Notes under the pieces: generated by a model
The model's database searches: none
Told to the model about the DNA's origin: nothing
Seen by the model: the letters and a program-made list of their open reading frames with translations, nothing else
Made by a program: the position numbers and the translations under genes
NCBI GenBank assembly: GCA_902825215.1
Contig: LR782234.1
Span: 3,100,001 to 3,164,000, forward strand
Source of the DNA: Pseudomonas fluorescens
Lineage (GTDB): Bacteria; Pseudomonadota; Gammaproteobacteria; Pseudomonadales; Pseudomonadaceae
DNA: 64,000 nucleotides
Reading direction: 5' to 3'
Shown here: piece by piece, positions 47,173-57,260 of the stretch
Numbering within the stretch: position 1 is the stretch's first letter
How the letters are laid out: each line of letters opens with the position of its first letter

Positions 47173-48189
47173 TCAGACCGCGTCGTTGAGGATCAACGTG
47201 CGATAGTGGCCGGGGTTTGACCCTGACCACTTGCGAAACGCCTTGTAGAACGAACTGACATCGGCAAACCCCAGCCTTGCGGCGATCTCGGCGAAGCTGA
47301 TCGAAGGCTCGGCCAGCCAGGTGATCGCCAGCTCCTTGCGCACACTGTCCTTGAGGCCCTGCCAGGTCTGCCCTTCTAACGCCAGGCGGCGGCGCAGGGT
47401 CGAGGCGGACATGCACAATTGCTGGGCTAGCGCTTCGGTTTCCGGCCATTGTTCGGCGGGCAATTGTCGCAGGTCGTGCTTGATCCGGCTGGCGAGGCTT
47501 TGCGGATCGCGATACTTCACCAGAATGTTCGCCGGTGCATGGGCGAGAAAGCGCTGCAGCTCTTCCGGGCTGCGCTTGATCGGCAGGTCGAGGCAGTCGG
47601 CGGCGAAGATCATCCGCGTGCGCGGGCGCTCGAAACGCAGGTTCGGTGAAAACATCACTTGATAGTCGTCGGTAAAGTCCGGCGCCGCGCAGCGCAGTTC
47701 GATCGCCAGAATCGGAATGCGCCGCCCGGCCAGCCAGCAGGCGACGCCGTGGACGATCATCCAGTAGGTGAAATAGGTGAAAGCGCGGCGCGGTTCGGGG
47801 TCGTCTTCGAGCAGGACGATTTCCGCCAGACTTTGCTGGTGCACCAGTTGTGCCGGCAGGCGCTCAAGCATCAGCGACAGAAAGCTCAGCCCGGTGTTCA
47901 GCCCAGCCGCCAGCGTCGGTTGCGCCATCGCAGCGCGGCACATGAACGCCAGGCTGCCGGATTTGAGCTTGCGCGGGTCCATACCGAAAAATTCGTCATC
48001 GCTACGGCGGGCCAACAGGCGCCAGAGTTTCGCGTATTGCGACGCGGGCACCCGTGCGTGCTCGGCTTCAAGCAATGCCGGATCAATCCCGACCTTGTGC
48101 AGAACCTCCTGCGTGGCCGCACCGGGGGCACAACTTTGCAACAGCGCTTCGCGCACCAGTTGAACGGCGATGGTGTCTTTTTCCGACAT
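47173..48189 (-). CDS. AraC family regulator with arabinose-binding-like N-terminal domain
   Basis: 338 residues. The N-terminal domain is of the OruR/ArgR-like PF12625 type (FFGMDPRKLKSGSLAFMCRAAMAQPTLAAGL), the C-terminal HTH_18 includes LCMSASTLRRRLALEGQTWQGLKDSVRKELAITWL and FADVSSFYKAFRKWSGSNPGHYR. It is just upstream of and co-oriented with the leftward acyl-CoA genes and likely their activator. Inducer unknown. Confidence 0.88.
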   Translation of the reverse strand: MSEKDTIAVQLVREALLQSCAPGAATQEVLHKVGIDPALLEAEHARVPASQYAKLWRLLARRSDDEFFGMDPRKLKSGSLAFMCRAAMAQPTLAAGLNTGLSFLSLMLERLPAQLVHQQSLAEIVLLEDDPEPRRAFTYFTYWMIVHGVACWLAGRRIPILAIELRCAAPDFTDDYQVMFSPNLRFERPRTRMIFAADCLDLPIKRSPEELQRFLAHAPANILVKYRDPQSLASRIKHDLRQLPAEQWPETEALAQQLCMSASTLRRRLALEGQTWQGLKDSVRKELAITWLAEPSISFAEIAARLGFADVSSFYKAFRKWSGSNPGHYRTLILNDAV

Positions 48190-48236
48190 GGAATGCGGCG
48201 AGCCTTGTTGTTATTTCGATGCCCGGCATCTTACCC

Positions 48237-48337
48237 CTGTGGGAGCGAGCCTGCTCGCGAAGGCGTTGGGTCAGGCGACTGCGATGTTGAATGTACCGCC
48301 GTCTTCGCGAGCAGGCTCGCTCCTACAAGGGATATGG
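48237..48337. repeat. REP pair, inverted
   Basis: CTGTGGGAGCGAGCCTGCTC at the left and TCGCGAGCAGGCTCGCTCCT at the right, between the divergent AraC and efeU genes. Confidence 0.85.
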
Positions 48338-48397
48338 GTGAGGCAAAGATCGGCTTTGTTCAGGTTAGGTTCAGCTAAATGTCAATCAGTGCCATTT

Positions 48398-48416
48398 GGG
48401 AATGAGTGTCATTATG
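48398..48416 (+). promoter_or_regulatory. candidate Fur box upstream of efeU
   Basis: GGGAATGAGTGTCATTATG matches 13 of 19 positions of the GATAATGATAATCATTATC consensus and has the symmetric AATGA-gtg-TCATT core. It lies 44 nt before the efeU start. Iron repression via Fur is known for efe operons in other bacteria. Confidence 0.5.
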
Positions 48417-48459
48417 TTACAACTTAGCCACCTATCTAAATCACCGTTGGTTGTGCCGA

Positions 48460-49299
48460 ATGCTCGTTCCCTTTCTGATCATGCTGCGCGAAGGCATTGA
48501 AGCCGCGCTGATCGTTGGCATCATCGCCAGTTACCTGCAGCAAACCGGTCGCGGTCAGTGGATGCCTGCCGTGTGGATCGGAGTTTTCCTCGCTGCCGCT
48601 CTCGCCCTGCTGGTCGGCGGCGGCCTGGAACTGGTCAGTGCCGAATTCCCGCAGAAGCAGCAAGAGCTGTTCGAAGGCGTGGTCGGGCTGGTCGCCGTGG
48701 GCATTCTCAGTTCGATGGTGTTCTGGATGCGCAAGGTCGCCCGTTCGATCAAGCATTCGCTGCAGGCCTCGCTGGATCAGGCGCTGACCGCATCGAAGCA
48801 TCAGGTGATCGCGTTGATCGCCATGGTGTTTTTTGCTGTCGCCCGCGAAGGCCTGGAAACGGTGTTCTTCCTGCTCGCGGTGTTTCAGCAAAGCAAGGGT
48901 CCGGGCGCGCCGATCGGCGCATTGCTTGGGCTGGTACTGGCCGTCATCGTCGGCTTGCTGATCTACAGCGGCAGCATGCGCCTCAATCTCTCGGCGTTCT
49001 TCAAGTGGACCGGGCTGTTCATCCTCGTGGTGGCCGCCGGGATTCTCGCCAACTCGGTGCAGGCGCTGCATGAAGCCGGGCTGTGGAATCACCTGCAGAC
49101 CGTGCTGTTCGACTTCAGCGCAACCCTGCCGATGGATGGCCCGTTGGGCTCGGTGCTGGCCGGCATGTTCGGTTATCAGGACGCGCCGACCATCAGCACC
49201 CTCGGTGCCTATGTGATCTACCTGCTGGTGGCGCTGGTGATGTTTTTCCTGCCCGCGCCCGCGCCATCGCTGTCATCGACTCCCGTTTCCAGCCAATAA
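48460..49299 (+). CDS. efeU: EfeU ferrous-iron permease (FTR1 family)
   Basis: 279 residues from the ATG at 48460; an in-frame ATG at 48406 lies inside the Fur-like region and is unlikely. Seven membrane helices with both iron-binding REGxE motifs: REGIE (residues 10-14) and REGLE in helix 4. Inner-membrane iron importer. First gene of the efeUOB operon; 8 nt before efeO. Confidence 0.95.
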   Translation: MLVPFLIMLREGIEAALIVGIIASYLQQTGRGQWMPAVWIGVFLAAALALLVGGGLELVSAEFPQKQQELFEGVVGLVAVGILSSMVFWMRKVARSIKHSLQASLDQALTASKHQVIALIAMVFFAVAREGLETVFFLLAVFQQSKGPGAPIGALLGLVLAVIVGLLIYSGSMRLNLSAFFKWTGLFILVVAAGILANSVQALHEAGLWNHLQTVLFDFSATLPMDGPLGSVLAGMFGYQDAPTISTLGAYVIYLLVALVMFFLPAPAPSLSSTPVSSQ

Positions 49300-49307
49300 G
49301 GGCCTCC

Positions 49308-50507
49308 ATGTCCAAGCCTAAAACTCCACAGGCCTCGCCTCCCCGCGCCTTGCGCTGGGCGCTGGCCGGCTCGGTGGTGGTGATGATCACCGCCGGCGGG
49401 CTGTTCTACTACGCGTCGCAACTGGCCGCTGCCAAGCGTCAGCACAACCGCGACGAAGTGGTGGTCAATATTCATCCGGGCCAGTGCGAACCGAATGCGC
49501 TGAGCGTGCCAGCCGGGCGCGCCAGTTTCCGCATCGTCAACCGTTCGGACCGCGCCGTGGAATGGGAAATCCTCGACGGCGTGCTGGTGGTCGAAGAGCG
49601 CGAAAACATTGCGCCGGGCCTGAGCCAGGTGATCAACGCCAACCTGCAGCCGGGCGATTATGCAATCACCTGCGGCTTGCTGAGCAACCCGCGCGGCACC
49701 TTGCACGTGACCCCGACCGCAGCGTCCGAGGCTGCGGCCAAAGCCAAGCCGTCGATGGTGGCTTTTGTCGGACCGCTGTCGGAATTTCGCGTGTACCTCG
49801 CTGGCCAGAGCAGCGCACTGATCAAAGCCGTGAGCGCACTGAATCAGGCGATCGCCAGCGGCGATCTGAGTCAGGCGCAGGCGCTGTATGTCCCGGCGCG
49901 TGCTGCTTATCAACGGCTGGCCCCGGCGGCGCAACGCCTCGCCGAACTGGATAACCGCATCAATGCCCGCGCCGATTACTTCGAAAAACGCGAAGCGGAT
50001 CCGGGCTTCGTCGGCTTCCATCGCCTCGAGTACGCGCTGTTCCAGCAACACAAACTCGACGGACTGGCGCCGGTGGCGCAACAACTGCTCAGCGACGTCA
50101 GCGAATTGAAACAGCAACTGCTCGCCCAATCACTGCCGCCGGAGCAACTGGTCAGCATCGTCGTGCGCAACCTCAACACCCTGGCTGAGGTGCGCGCGGC
50201 CAACGGCGAAGAGGAACGCTACAGCCACATCGACCTCAACGGTTTCGCCGCCAACGCGCAAACCGCGCACAAGGTGGTTGATCTGCTGCGGCCGATGTTG
50301 AGCAAATCCGCGGCCGACCTGTTGCCGAAAATCGACGCGGCACTGGCTGATTTCGATGCCGCGCTGAGCAGCCACATAGTTGCTCAAGGCTACGCCAGCT
50401 ACGACAGCGTCAGCGGCGAACAACGCCAGCAACTCGCCCATAAAGCCCAAGCCCTGGCCGACGCGCTGGATGGCATCGATCCCGCCCTTGGCCTTTCCGG
50501 CCTGTAA
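49308..50507 (+). CDS. efeO: EfeO periplasmic iron-binding protein (cupredoxin + M75)
   Basis: 399 residues from the ATG at 49308. An N-terminal hydrophobic segment ([20 protein letters not shown]) serves as signal or anchor. The cupredoxin domain follows ([30 protein letters not shown]...[13 protein letters not shown]), then an M75 peptidase-like helical domain with the [11 protein letters not shown]xxE metal site and [12 protein letters not shown]. It binds iron for delivery to EfeU. Confidence 0.93.
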   Translation: MSKPKTPQASPPRALRWALAGSVVVMITAGGLFYYASQLAAAKRQHNRDEVVVNIHPGQCEPNALSVPAGRASFRIVNRSDRAVEWEILDGVLVVEERENIAPGLSQVINANLQPGDYAITCGLLSNPRGTLHVTPTAASEAAAKAKPSMVAFVGPLSEFRVYLAGQSSALIKAVSALNQAIASGDLSQAQALYVPARAAYQRLAPAAQRLAELDNRINARADYFEKREADPGFVGFHRLEYALFQQHKLDGLAPVAQQLLSDVSELKQQLLAQSLPPEQLVSIVVRNLNTLAEVRAANGEEERYSHIDLNGFAANAQTAHKVVDLLRPMLSKSAADLLPKIDAALADFDAALSSHIVAQGYASYDSVSGEQRQQLAHKAQALADALDGIDPALGLSGL

Positions 50508-50524
50508 GCAGAAGAACTGACCCG

Positions 50525-51823
50525 ATGAAAGAACTCGAAACGCTCAACCTGCAACGTCGCCGTGTGCTCATGGGCATGGGCGCCGCCGGTGTGGCCCTCG
50601 CCGGCTCGGCCCTGAGCTGCCCGGCCATGGCCGCCGCGCCAGCGCAAGTCACCGAAGCGCCAAGCAGCGACAAGACCGAAGACCGCCACGATTTCCACGG
50701 CATCCACCAGACCGGTATCGTCACGCCGCGCCCGGCCTCGGGCATGCTGGTTGCATTCGATGTGCTGGCCAGTGATCGCGACGATCTGGAGCGGCTGTTC
50801 CGCACCCTCAACGAGCGCATCGCGTTTCTGATGAAGGGTGGCCCGGTAGCGCAGATCGATCCGAAGCTGCCGCCAGTGGATTCCGGCATCCTTGGCCCGA
50901 ACGTAACGCCGGACAACCTGACCATCACCGTTTCTGTCGGTGATTCGCTGTTCGACGAGCGCTTTGGTCTGGCCTCCGCCAAGCCGAAACGGCTGCAACG
51001 CATGGTCGGCTTCCCCAACGACGCGCTGGATGCCGATTGCTGCCACGGCGATCTGAGCCTGCAGTTCTGCTCGAACACCGCCGACACCAACATTCATGCG
51101 CTGCGCGACATCGTCAAAAACCTTCCGGACCTGCTGTTGGTGCGCTGGAAACAGGAAGGCAGCGTGCCGCCGCAAGCCCCGGCAAAACCGGGCGTGCCAG
51201 CGCAGTCGGCGCGCAACTTTCTCGGTTTTCGCGACGGCTCGGCCAACCCCGATTCCAACGACGACAAAGCCATGGATCGACTGGTCTGGGTGCAGCCCGG
51301 CAGCGACGAGCCAACCTGGGCGGCCCACGGCAGTTATCAGGCGGTGCGGATCATCCGCAACTTCGTCGAACGCTGGGACCGCACGCCGTTGCAGGAACAG
51401 GAAAGCATCATTGGCCGGGTCAAAACCACCGGCGCGCCGATGGGCGCCGCGCATGAAAGCCAGGTCCCGGATTACAGCAAGGACCCGGCCGGCAAGCTGA
51501 CCAGACTCGACGCGCACATCCGACTGGCCAACCCGCGCACCGCCGCGAGCCAGGCCAACCTGATCCTGCGCCGGCCGTTCAACTATTCCAACGGCGTGAA
51601 CAAGAACGGTCAACTCGACATGGGTCTGTTGTTCATCTGCTACCAGGCCGATCTGGAAAAAGGCTTCATCACCGTGCAAACCCGGCTCAACGGCGAACCA
51701 CTTGAGGAATACCTCAAACCGGTCGGCGGCGGCTACTTCTTCACCCTGCCCGGTGTCACCAGCGACAAGGACTTCATCGGTCGCTCGCTGCTCAACGCCA
51801 CACAACCAAAAACTGCCGCCTGA
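50525..51823 (+). CDS. efeB: EfeB Dyp-type heme peroxidase (Tat-exported)
   Basis: 432 residues. Tat signal: [19 protein letters not shown] with cleavage near AMAAAP. Dyp family motif GFRDG (about residue 235) with its catalytic Asp, and a C-terminal proximal-His region ([22 protein letters not shown]). Oxidises ferrous iron or removes iron from heme in the periplasm, feeding EfeO and EfeU. Confidence 0.95.
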   Translation: MKELETLNLQRRRVLMGMGAAGVALAGSALSCPAMAAAPAQVTEAPSSDKTEDRHDFHGIHQTGIVTPRPASGMLVAFDVLASDRDDLERLFRTLNERIAFLMKGGPVAQIDPKLPPVDSGILGPNVTPDNLTITVSVGDSLFDERFGLASAKPKRLQRMVGFPNDALDADCCHGDLSLQFCSNTADTNIHALRDIVKNLPDLLLVRWKQEGSVPPQAPAKPGVPAQSARNFLGFRDGSANPDSNDDKAMDRLVWVQPGSDEPTWAAHGSYQAVRIIRNFVERWDRTPLQEQESIIGRVKTTGAPMGAAHESQVPDYSKDPAGKLTRLDAHIRLANPRTAASQANLILRRPFNYSNGVNKNGQLDMGLLFICYQADLEKGFITVQTRLNGEPLEEYLKPVGGGYFFTLPGVTSDKDFIGRSLLNATQPKTAA

Positions 51824-51844
51824 CAACACACTGGAGCCGCCCCG

Positions 51845-52669
51845 ATGAAAAAGACACCACTCGCATTACTGCTGACCCTTGGTTTGCTCAACACCCCGCT
51901 GTCGGCCATCGCCGCGACGGCGCCGCTGGATCTGGTGGGGCCGGTGTCGGACTACAAGATCTATGTCACCGAGAAGCTCGATGAACTGGCCAGCCACACT
52001 GAGCAATTCACCGACGCGGTGAAAAAAGGCGACCTCGCTACCGCACAAAAACTCTACGCACCGACCCGCGTGTATTACGAGTCGATCGAGCCGATTGCCG
52101 AACTGTTCAGCGACCTCGACGCGTCGATCGACTCGCGCGTCGACGATCACGAAAAAGGCGTCAAGGCCGAGGACTTCACCGGTTTTCACCGCCTCGAATA
52201 TTCACTGTTTTCGGAGAAGTCGACCCAGGGGCTCGACGCATTGGCCGACGGTTTGAACAAGGATGTCAAAGACCTGCAGACCCGCGTCGCCGGCCTGACC
52301 TTCCCGCCGGAAAAAGTCATCGGTGGCGCGGCGGCGCTGCTTGAAGAAGTTGCCGCGACGAAGATTTCCGGCGAAGAAGATCGCTACAGCCACACCGATC
52401 TGTATGACTTCCAGGGCAACATCGACGGCGCGAAAAAAATCGTCGACCTGTTCCGCCCGCAGATCGAGCAGCAGGACAAGGCGTTTGCCGCGAAGGTCGA
52501 CAAGAACTTCGCCACCGTGGACAAAATCCTCGCCAAGTACAAAACCGCCGATGGCGGTTTTGAAACCTACGACAAGGTCAAGGACAACGACCGCAAGGCG
52601 CTGGTCGGCCCGGTGAATACCCTGGCTGAGGATTTGTCGACGTTGCGCGGCAAGTTGGGCCTGAACTAG
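51845..52669 (+). CDS. efeM: EfeM/EfeO-like M75 domain protein
   Basis: 274 residues with a cleavable signal peptide (LSAIAATA). It is only the M75 domain, lacking the cupredoxin part of EfeO; GFHRLEYSLF gives the HxxE site, EEDRYSHTDLYDFQGNI the conserved loop. Similar to EfeM of Pseudomonas and to the C-terminal half of the upstream EfeO, so it is a partial paralogue in the same operon. Ends before a REP pair. Confidence 0.9.
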   Translation: MKKTPLALLLTLGLLNTPLSAIAATAPLDLVGPVSDYKIYVTEKLDELASHTEQFTDAVKKGDLATAQKLYAPTRVYYESIEPIAELFSDLDASIDSRVDDHEKGVKAEDFTGFHRLEYSLFSEKSTQGLDALADGLNKDVKDLQTRVAGLTFPPEKVIGGAAALLEEVAATKISGEEDRYSHTDLYDFQGNIDGAKKIVDLFRPQIEQQDKAFAAKVDKNFATVDKILAKYKTADGGFETYDKVKDNDRKALVGPVNTLAEDLSTLRGKLGLN

Positions 52670-52693
52670 GGTTTGTAGCGCCTGAACAGGCCT

Positions 52694-52762
52694 CTTCGCG
52701 AGCAGGCTCGCTCCCACAGGGGAATGCATTGCAACTGTGGGAGCGAGCCTGCTCGCGAAGGC
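52694..52762. repeat. REP pair, closely spaced inverted
   Basis: TTCGCGAGCAGGCTCGCTCC and its reverse (GGAGCGAGCCTGCTCGCGAA), about 28 bp apart, downstream of the efe operon and of the convergent pssA gene. Likely bidirectional transcript end. Confidence 0.88.
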
Positions 52763-52791
52763 ATTTTCCGCCGCACTACATCAATCGGGTT

Positions 52792-54135
52792 TTACAAAAT
52801 GCGGTAGAGCAACCGCTCAATCCGCACCCGACTCACGCGCTTGAGAAACTTGGCCACCCCGGCCGGGTAATCCGGCAGCGTTTCGAGGTTCTGAAAACTG
52901 TCGATGCGCGTGGTGTGGCGAAAGATCTCTTCCAGCTCCTGCGCTCGCGGTGCCAGCCACTCGCCTTTCGGATCATCGATCAGCAGTGCGTTTTCCAGGT
53001 CGAGGCGGAACGCTCGCGGATTGAGATTGTTGCCGGTCAGCAGCGTGTAACGTTGATCGACCCACATGCCTTTGAGGTGGTAGGTGTTGTCGCCGTCGCG
53101 CCACAGGTGCAGGTTCAACTGACCGCTGTCGATGTTGCGCTGATGGCGTTTGGCAAAGCGGCGCAGGCTGATCTCGTAGAGATACGGCAGCGCGGCGATC
53201 ACCTTGAACGGCTCACTCGGCGGAATGTAAAAGTCGTTGGCGGTCTTGTCGCCGACCACGATATCGATCCGCACTCCGCGCGCCAGGGCCCGGTTGACCT
53301 CGCGGATCACCCCCAGCGGCAGGTTGAAGTACGGCGTGCAGATGGTCAGTTGGGTCTGCGCGCTGGCAATCAGCTCGAGAATCGCCCGGTTCAACGGGTT
53401 GTTCTTGCCGACGCCGAGCAGCGGGCTGACCGACAGCCCTTCCCTGCCGCTGCTGCCTTTGGCCGTGTCGTACGTGGCATATTTCAGACGGCTGCGCAGA
53501 TCGCCGATGTCGTTGCGCAGGCTGCGCGTGGTCGGCAGGTTCGGCAGGTCGAGGCGATGCACCGCTTTCGACTCGATCAGGCCGTGCTTGACCAGGTGGT
53601 GCATCGAGTCCGCCAGATCGTGGCTGTGCAGGACGTGATAGCGGTCGAAGCGGTACTTGTCGAACTTGTGCAGATAAACGTTGTTCAGGCTCGCGCCGCT
53701 GTAGACCACACAATCGTCGATGACGAAGCCCTTCAGGTGCAGCACACCAAACAGCTCGCGGGTCTGCACCGGCACGCCGTACACCGGCACTTCACTGTCG
53801 TGAGTGCGGGTCATTTCCTGATACCACGCCGAATTGCCCGGCTGCTTCCCGGCACCGATCAAGCCACGCTGCGCGCGCAACCAGTCGACCACCACGGCAA
53901 TTTCCAGCTCGGGGCGCTTGAGCTTGGCGGCGTGCAGGGCATCGAGAATTTCCTGACCGGCTTCGTCCTGCTGCAGATACAGCGCGACGATGTAGATGCG
54001 CTGCGTCGCGCTGGCAATTTTCTCCAGCAGGCAACGACGGAACTCGGCGGCGCCGGCCAGAATGGTCACGGCCTCGGCGGTCAGCGGGAAGCTGCGCAGT
54101 TTGGGCAGCAGAGAACGTTTGAAAAGCAACGGCAT
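52792..54135 (-). CDS. pssA: CDP-diacylglycerol-serine O-phosphatidyltransferase (PLD type)
   Basis: 447 residues from the ATG at 54135; the longer frame to 54255 runs through a REP element and is rejected. Phospholipase D superfamily with two H-x-K motifs: HLKGFVIDD (about 130) and HLKGMWVDQ (about 352), and family segments YFNLPLGVIREVNRALARGV and LTGNNLNPRAFRLDLENALLI. Makes phosphatidylserine from CDP-diacylglycerol and serine. Similar length to E. coli PssA (451). Confidence 0.92.
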   Translation of the reverse strand: MPLLFKRSLLPKLRSFPLTAEAVTILAGAAEFRRCLLEKIASATQRIYIVALYLQQDEAGQEILDALHAAKLKRPELEIAVVVDWLRAQRGLIGAGKQPGNSAWYQEMTRTHDSEVPVYGVPVQTRELFGVLHLKGFVIDDCVVYSGASLNNVYLHKFDKYRFDRYHVLHSHDLADSMHHLVKHGLIESKAVHRLDLPNLPTTRSLRNDIGDLRSRLKYATYDTAKGSSGREGLSVSPLLGVGKNNPLNRAILELIASAQTQLTICTPYFNLPLGVIREVNRALARGVRIDIVVGDKTANDFYIPPSEPFKVIAALPYLYEISLRRFAKRHQRNIDSGQLNLHLWRDGDNTYHLKGMWVDQRYTLLTGNNLNPRAFRLDLENALLIDDPKGEWLAPRAQELEEIFRHTTRIDSFQNLETLPDYPAGVAKFLKRVSRVRIERLLYRIL

Positions 54136-54219
54136 AGGGCTCGCAATGGGTCGAATCCGAAGAGGTTGAGAGCTTACACCATCGTTCCCCTCGGGTCTTG
54201 TGAGTGTCTGTGATGGCCC

Positions 54220-54290
54220 CTTCGCGAGCAGGCTCGCTCCCACAGGAGAATGCATTTCAAATGTGGGAGGGAGCCTGCTCGTGAAGGCGA
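54220..54290. repeat. REP pair, closely spaced inverted
   Basis: TTCGCGAGCAGGCTCGCTCC then GGGAGGGAGCCTGCTCGTGA, about 28 bp apart, between the divergent pssA and TetR genes. Confidence 0.85.
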
Positions 54291-54350
54291 TTTCAAGGCC
54301 AGCAAGAAACCCTCTTGACCAAGGAGAACATCCGTTCTACTGTTCGCCGC

Positions 54351-54914
54351 ATGAACGAACTTACTAGCAACGAGACCCGCGACATCATTCTCGATGTCAC
54401 CGAAAAGCTGATCTATAAAAGTGGCATCGCCGCCACCAGCATGGATCTTCTGGTGAAGACCGCCGGCGTCTCCAGAAAAAGCATCTATCGTTATTTTGCC
54501 GACAAGGACGCGCTGGTCGTCGCCGCATTACAGCGCCGTGACATGCGCTGGATGGACTGGTACACAACCGCTGTCGATCAAGCTGAAACCCCGGCCGATC
54601 GCCTGCTCAACCTGTTCAGCGTGCTCACAGACTGGTTCGCCTCCGAGGGCTTTCGCGGCTGTGCATTCATCAATACCAGCGGCGAGACCGGCGATGCGCA
54701 GGACCCGGTGCGGCTGGTCGCCAAAGAACACAAACAGAAGCTGCTCGACTACGTGTGCGAGCTGTGTACCGAATATGGCGCCGAAGATCCGTTGTTGCTG
54801 GCCAGGCAATTGCTGATCCTGATTGACGGTGCCATTACCGTAGCGCTTGTGATGGGTGATCACAGTGCCGCCGATAATGCGCAATGCATGGCGCGAAAGT
54901 TATTGGGGCTGTAA
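54351..54914 (+). CDS. TetR family regulator
   Basis: 187 residues from the ATG at 54351. An AAGGAG lies too far upstream (54321) for this start, so translation initiation is uncertain; a TTG at 54315 is in frame. HTH: GIAATSMDLLVKTAGVSRKSIYRYFADKDAL. The C-terminal domain (FRGCAFINTSGETGD, ...ILIDGAITVALVMGD) is the TetR_C type that recognises small molecules. It precedes the DUF1348 gene with a 54-nt gap and probably regulates it. Confidence 0.88.
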   Translation: MNELTSNETRDIILDVTEKLIYKSGIAATSMDLLVKTAGVSRKSIYRYFADKDALVVAALQRRDMRWMDWYTTAVDQAETPADRLLNLFSVLTDWFASEGFRGCAFINTSGETGDAQDPVRLVAKEHKQKLLDYVCELCTEYGAEDPLLLARQLLILIDGAITVALVMGDHSAADNAQCMARKLLGL

Positions 54915-54968
54915 CGCCTTTATAAGCCGGACATGTTGTTAGATTGCTCACTCATTCGGGAGACTGAT

Positions 54969-55448
54969 ATGTCGACTGCACCCCAGATACGTCCGCCATT
55001 GCCACCGTTCAACCACGAATCGGCCATCGAAAAAGTGCGTCTGGCCGAGGATGGCTGGAATAGCCGCGATCCGGAAAAGGTTTCGCTGGCCTATACCCTC
55101 GACACAAAATGGCGCAACCGCGCCGAGTTCGCCAACAACCGCGAAGAAGCCAAAGCCTTTCTTACCCGCAAGTGGGCCAAAGAGCTGGATTACCGTTTGA
55201 TCAAAGAGCTCTGGGCCTACTCCGACACGCGTATCGCGGTGCGTTATGCCTATGAATGGCACGATGATTCGGGCAACTGGTTCCGCTCCTACGGCAACGA
55301 GAACTGGGAATTCGATGACAACGGTTTGATGTTCCAGCGTTACGCCTGCATCAACGACATGCCGATCAAGGAAAGCGAGCGCAAGTTCCACTGGCCGCTG
55401 GGCCGGCGTCCGGATGATCATCCGGGGCTGTCCGAACTCGGCCTTTGA
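54969..55448 (+). CDS. DUF1348 family protein (SnoaL/NTF2-like)
   Basis: 159 residues from the ATG at 54969 (GGGAG 7 nt upstream). NTF2-like fold: [32 protein letters not shown], then EYRLI-like strands and [36 protein letters not shown], diagnostic of DUF1348. Function unknown; the family is often near TetR regulators. Downstream sits a REP pair. Confidence 0.88.
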   Translation: MSTAPQIRPPLPPFNHESAIEKVRLAEDGWNSRDPEKVSLAYTLDTKWRNRAEFANNREEAKAFLTRKWAKELDYRLIKELWAYSDTRIAVRYAYEWHDDSGNWFRSYGNENWEFDDNGLMFQRYACINDMPIKESERKFHWPLGRRPDDHPGLSELGL

Positions 55449-55466
55449 TAGCAGCGATTTGCTTTG

Positions 55467-55548
55467 GAGCGAGCCTGCTCGCGAAGGTGTTTTTGCAGTC
55501 GACATGAATGTCACTGTGAGGCCCCTTTCGTGAGCAGGCTCGCTCCCA
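55467..55548. repeat. REP pair, inverted
   Basis: GGAGCGAGCCTGCTCGCGAA at the left and TTCGTGAGCAGGCTCGCTCC at the right, flanking about 42 bp, in the gap before the TSUP permease gene. Confidence 0.85.
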
Positions 55549-55676
55549 TGGTTTTTGCGGTGCCGGCCGGTCATGCTCGCGCGACGTTGGACGGCTCGCC
55601 GCAACACCTGGAAATGAGTAACATGATCGCCCTCCCCGCAGCTCACGTTCTGCGCCCTGCCGAATAAGCCGATTCC

Positions 55677-56456
55677 ATGCCTTTCGAACTCAGCGTTGAC
55701 CTCACCACCCTGGCCATTCTGGCTGCTGTCGCTTTCCTCGCCGGTTTCATCGATGCCATCGCTGGCGGTGGCGGTTTGCTCACCACGCCCGCCCTGCTCA
55801 CCGCTGGCCTGCCGCCACATCTGGTGCTGGGCACCAACAAGCTCAGTTCGACCTTCGGCTCCGCGACCGCCAGTTTCACTTTCTATAAACGCAAACTGTT
55901 CCATCCACGCCAGTGGACGCACGCGATCGTCGGCACGCTGGTCGGCGCGCTGACCGGTGCGGTGGTTGCGCATTACCTGCCCGCCGAATGGCTGAACAAG
56001 ATGCTGCCGGTGATTGTCTTTGCCTGCGGGCTCTATCTGTTGTTTGGTGGCACGCCGAAAGCGCCGCTGGACAGCAACGCGCCGATCAAAAAGAAATGGC
56101 AATCGACTCAAGGCTTCAGCCTCGGTTTCTATGACGGTGTGGCCGGGCCCGGTACCGGCGCGTTCTGGACCGTGAGCAGCCTGCTGCTGTATCCGATCGA
56201 TCTGGTCAAGGCCAGCGGCGTGGCGCGCAGCATGAACTTCGTCAGCAACATTGCGGCGCTCTCGGTGTTCATCTTTTCTGGTCAGGTCGACTGGATCATC
56301 GGCCTGTGCATGGGCCTGTCGGTGATGGTAGGCGCGTTTTTTGGCGCGCGCACCGCGATCAGCGGCGGCGCCAAATTCATTCGCCCGGTGTTCATTACCG
56401 TGGTGCTGGGCTTGACCGTACGCCTAGCCTGGCAGCACTGGTTCAGCGTGGCCTAA
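55677..56456 (+). CDS. TauE/SafE (TSUP) family permease
   Basis: 259 residues, about seven or eight helices. [47 protein letters not shown] is the family signature and is repeated in weaker form in the second half ([22 protein letters not shown]). Members export sulfite, sulfoacetate or related anions, or act in metal uptake; the substrate here is unclear. Its 3' end overlaps the convergent nudC gene by 33 nt. Confidence 0.9.
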   Translation: MPFELSVDLTTLAILAAVAFLAGFIDAIAGGGGLLTTPALLTAGLPPHLVLGTNKLSSTFGSATASFTFYKRKLFHPRQWTHAIVGTLVGALTGAVVAHYLPAEWLNKMLPVIVFACGLYLLFGGTPKAPLDSNAPIKKKWQSTQGFSLGFYDGVAGPGTGAFWTVSSLLLYPIDLVKASGVARSMNFVSNIAALSVFIFSGQVDWIIGLCMGLSVMVGAFFGARTAISGGAKFIRPVFITVVLGLTVRLAWQHWFSVA

Positions 56457-57254
56457 GCGCCGCGCGACGTAGACGTCGATCAGGTAGCGGGCAATCGATT
56501 TCGACGCCGGCAGCGGCGGCAAATCGTGCACGTTGAACCACTGGGCGTCTTCGATCTCGTCTTCCTGGCAGACAATCTCGCCCCCGGCGTATTCGGCATG
56601 GAAGCCGAGCATCATCGAATGCGGGAACGGCCAGCACTGGCTGCCCATGTACTGAATGTTCTTCACTTCGATCTGCACTTCTTCGCGCACTTCGCGAATC
56701 AGGCATTCCTCTGCCGATTCGCCCGGCTCGGCGAACCCGGCCAGCGTGCTGTAGACGCCAGTGACGAAACGCGGTGAACGTGCCAGCAAAACTTCGTCGC
56801 CGCGTGTGATCAGCACGATCATGCTCGGCGAGATCCGCGGGTAACTGCGCAGGTCGCAGGGCTGGCAGTACATCGCCCGTTCGCGCGGCACTTGTGTCAT
56901 GGGCTGGCCGCAATTGCCGCAGAAACGATGCTCGCGGGCCCAGGTGCCGATCTGCGCAGCGTAACCAAGCACTTTATAGATCGTGTGCTCGCCTTCGAGC
57001 ATGAACGCGCGCAGGCCTTTCCAGCTGCACCCCTGCACCTCACTGGCGCTGCGCAACTCGAACAGATACACCGGCTCGCCATCGAGATGGCCGATGCCAT
57101 GTTCGGCGAGGATCGACAGGTCCTGACGCTTGAGCCATTCGCGCGGGAACAGCGCGCCGTTGTCATCGAACAGAAAGCCTTCCGGGCTGCGCGCCACGGC
57201 CATGCCGCCGGGTTGATCGGTGTCGAGTACTGCAGTGGTCCAGCGAGCTGTCAT
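56424..57254 (-). CDS. nudC: NADH pyrophosphatase
   Basis: 276 residues. N-terminal domain, zinc ribbon (CGNCG ... [16 protein letters not shown]) and Nudix box [25 protein letters not shown] spanning about 180-205. Hydrolyses NADH to NMNH and AMP, and removes NAD caps from RNA in E. coli. Starts 6 nt after the crotonase stop, so the two form an operon. Confidence 0.95.
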   Translation of the reverse strand: MTARWTTAVLDTDQPGGMAVARSPEGFLFDDNGALFPREWLKRQDLSILAEHGIGHLDGEPVYLFELRSASEVQGCSWKGLRAFMLEGEHTIYKVLGYAAQIGTWAREHRFCGNCGQPMTQVPRERAMYCQPCDLRSYPRISPSMIVLITRGDEVLLARSPRFVTGVYSTLAGFAEPGESAEECLIREVREEVQIEVKNIQYMGSQCWPFPHSMMLGFHAEYAGGEIVCQEDEIEDAQWFNVHDLPPLPASKSIARYLIDVYVARRLGHAEPVLPG

Positions 57255-57260
57255 GGTTTC

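Noticed and set aside
47014..47220. 68-residue frame ending in HAERGND-like sequence
   Set aside because: This is a translation of the inverted repeat at 47046-47155, a well-known type of false protein in Pseudomonas annotation.
52792..54255. Longer pssA start at 54255
   Set aside because: The first 40 codons would run through a REP pair (54220-54290) and non-conserved sequence; the ATG at 54135 gives the normal length.
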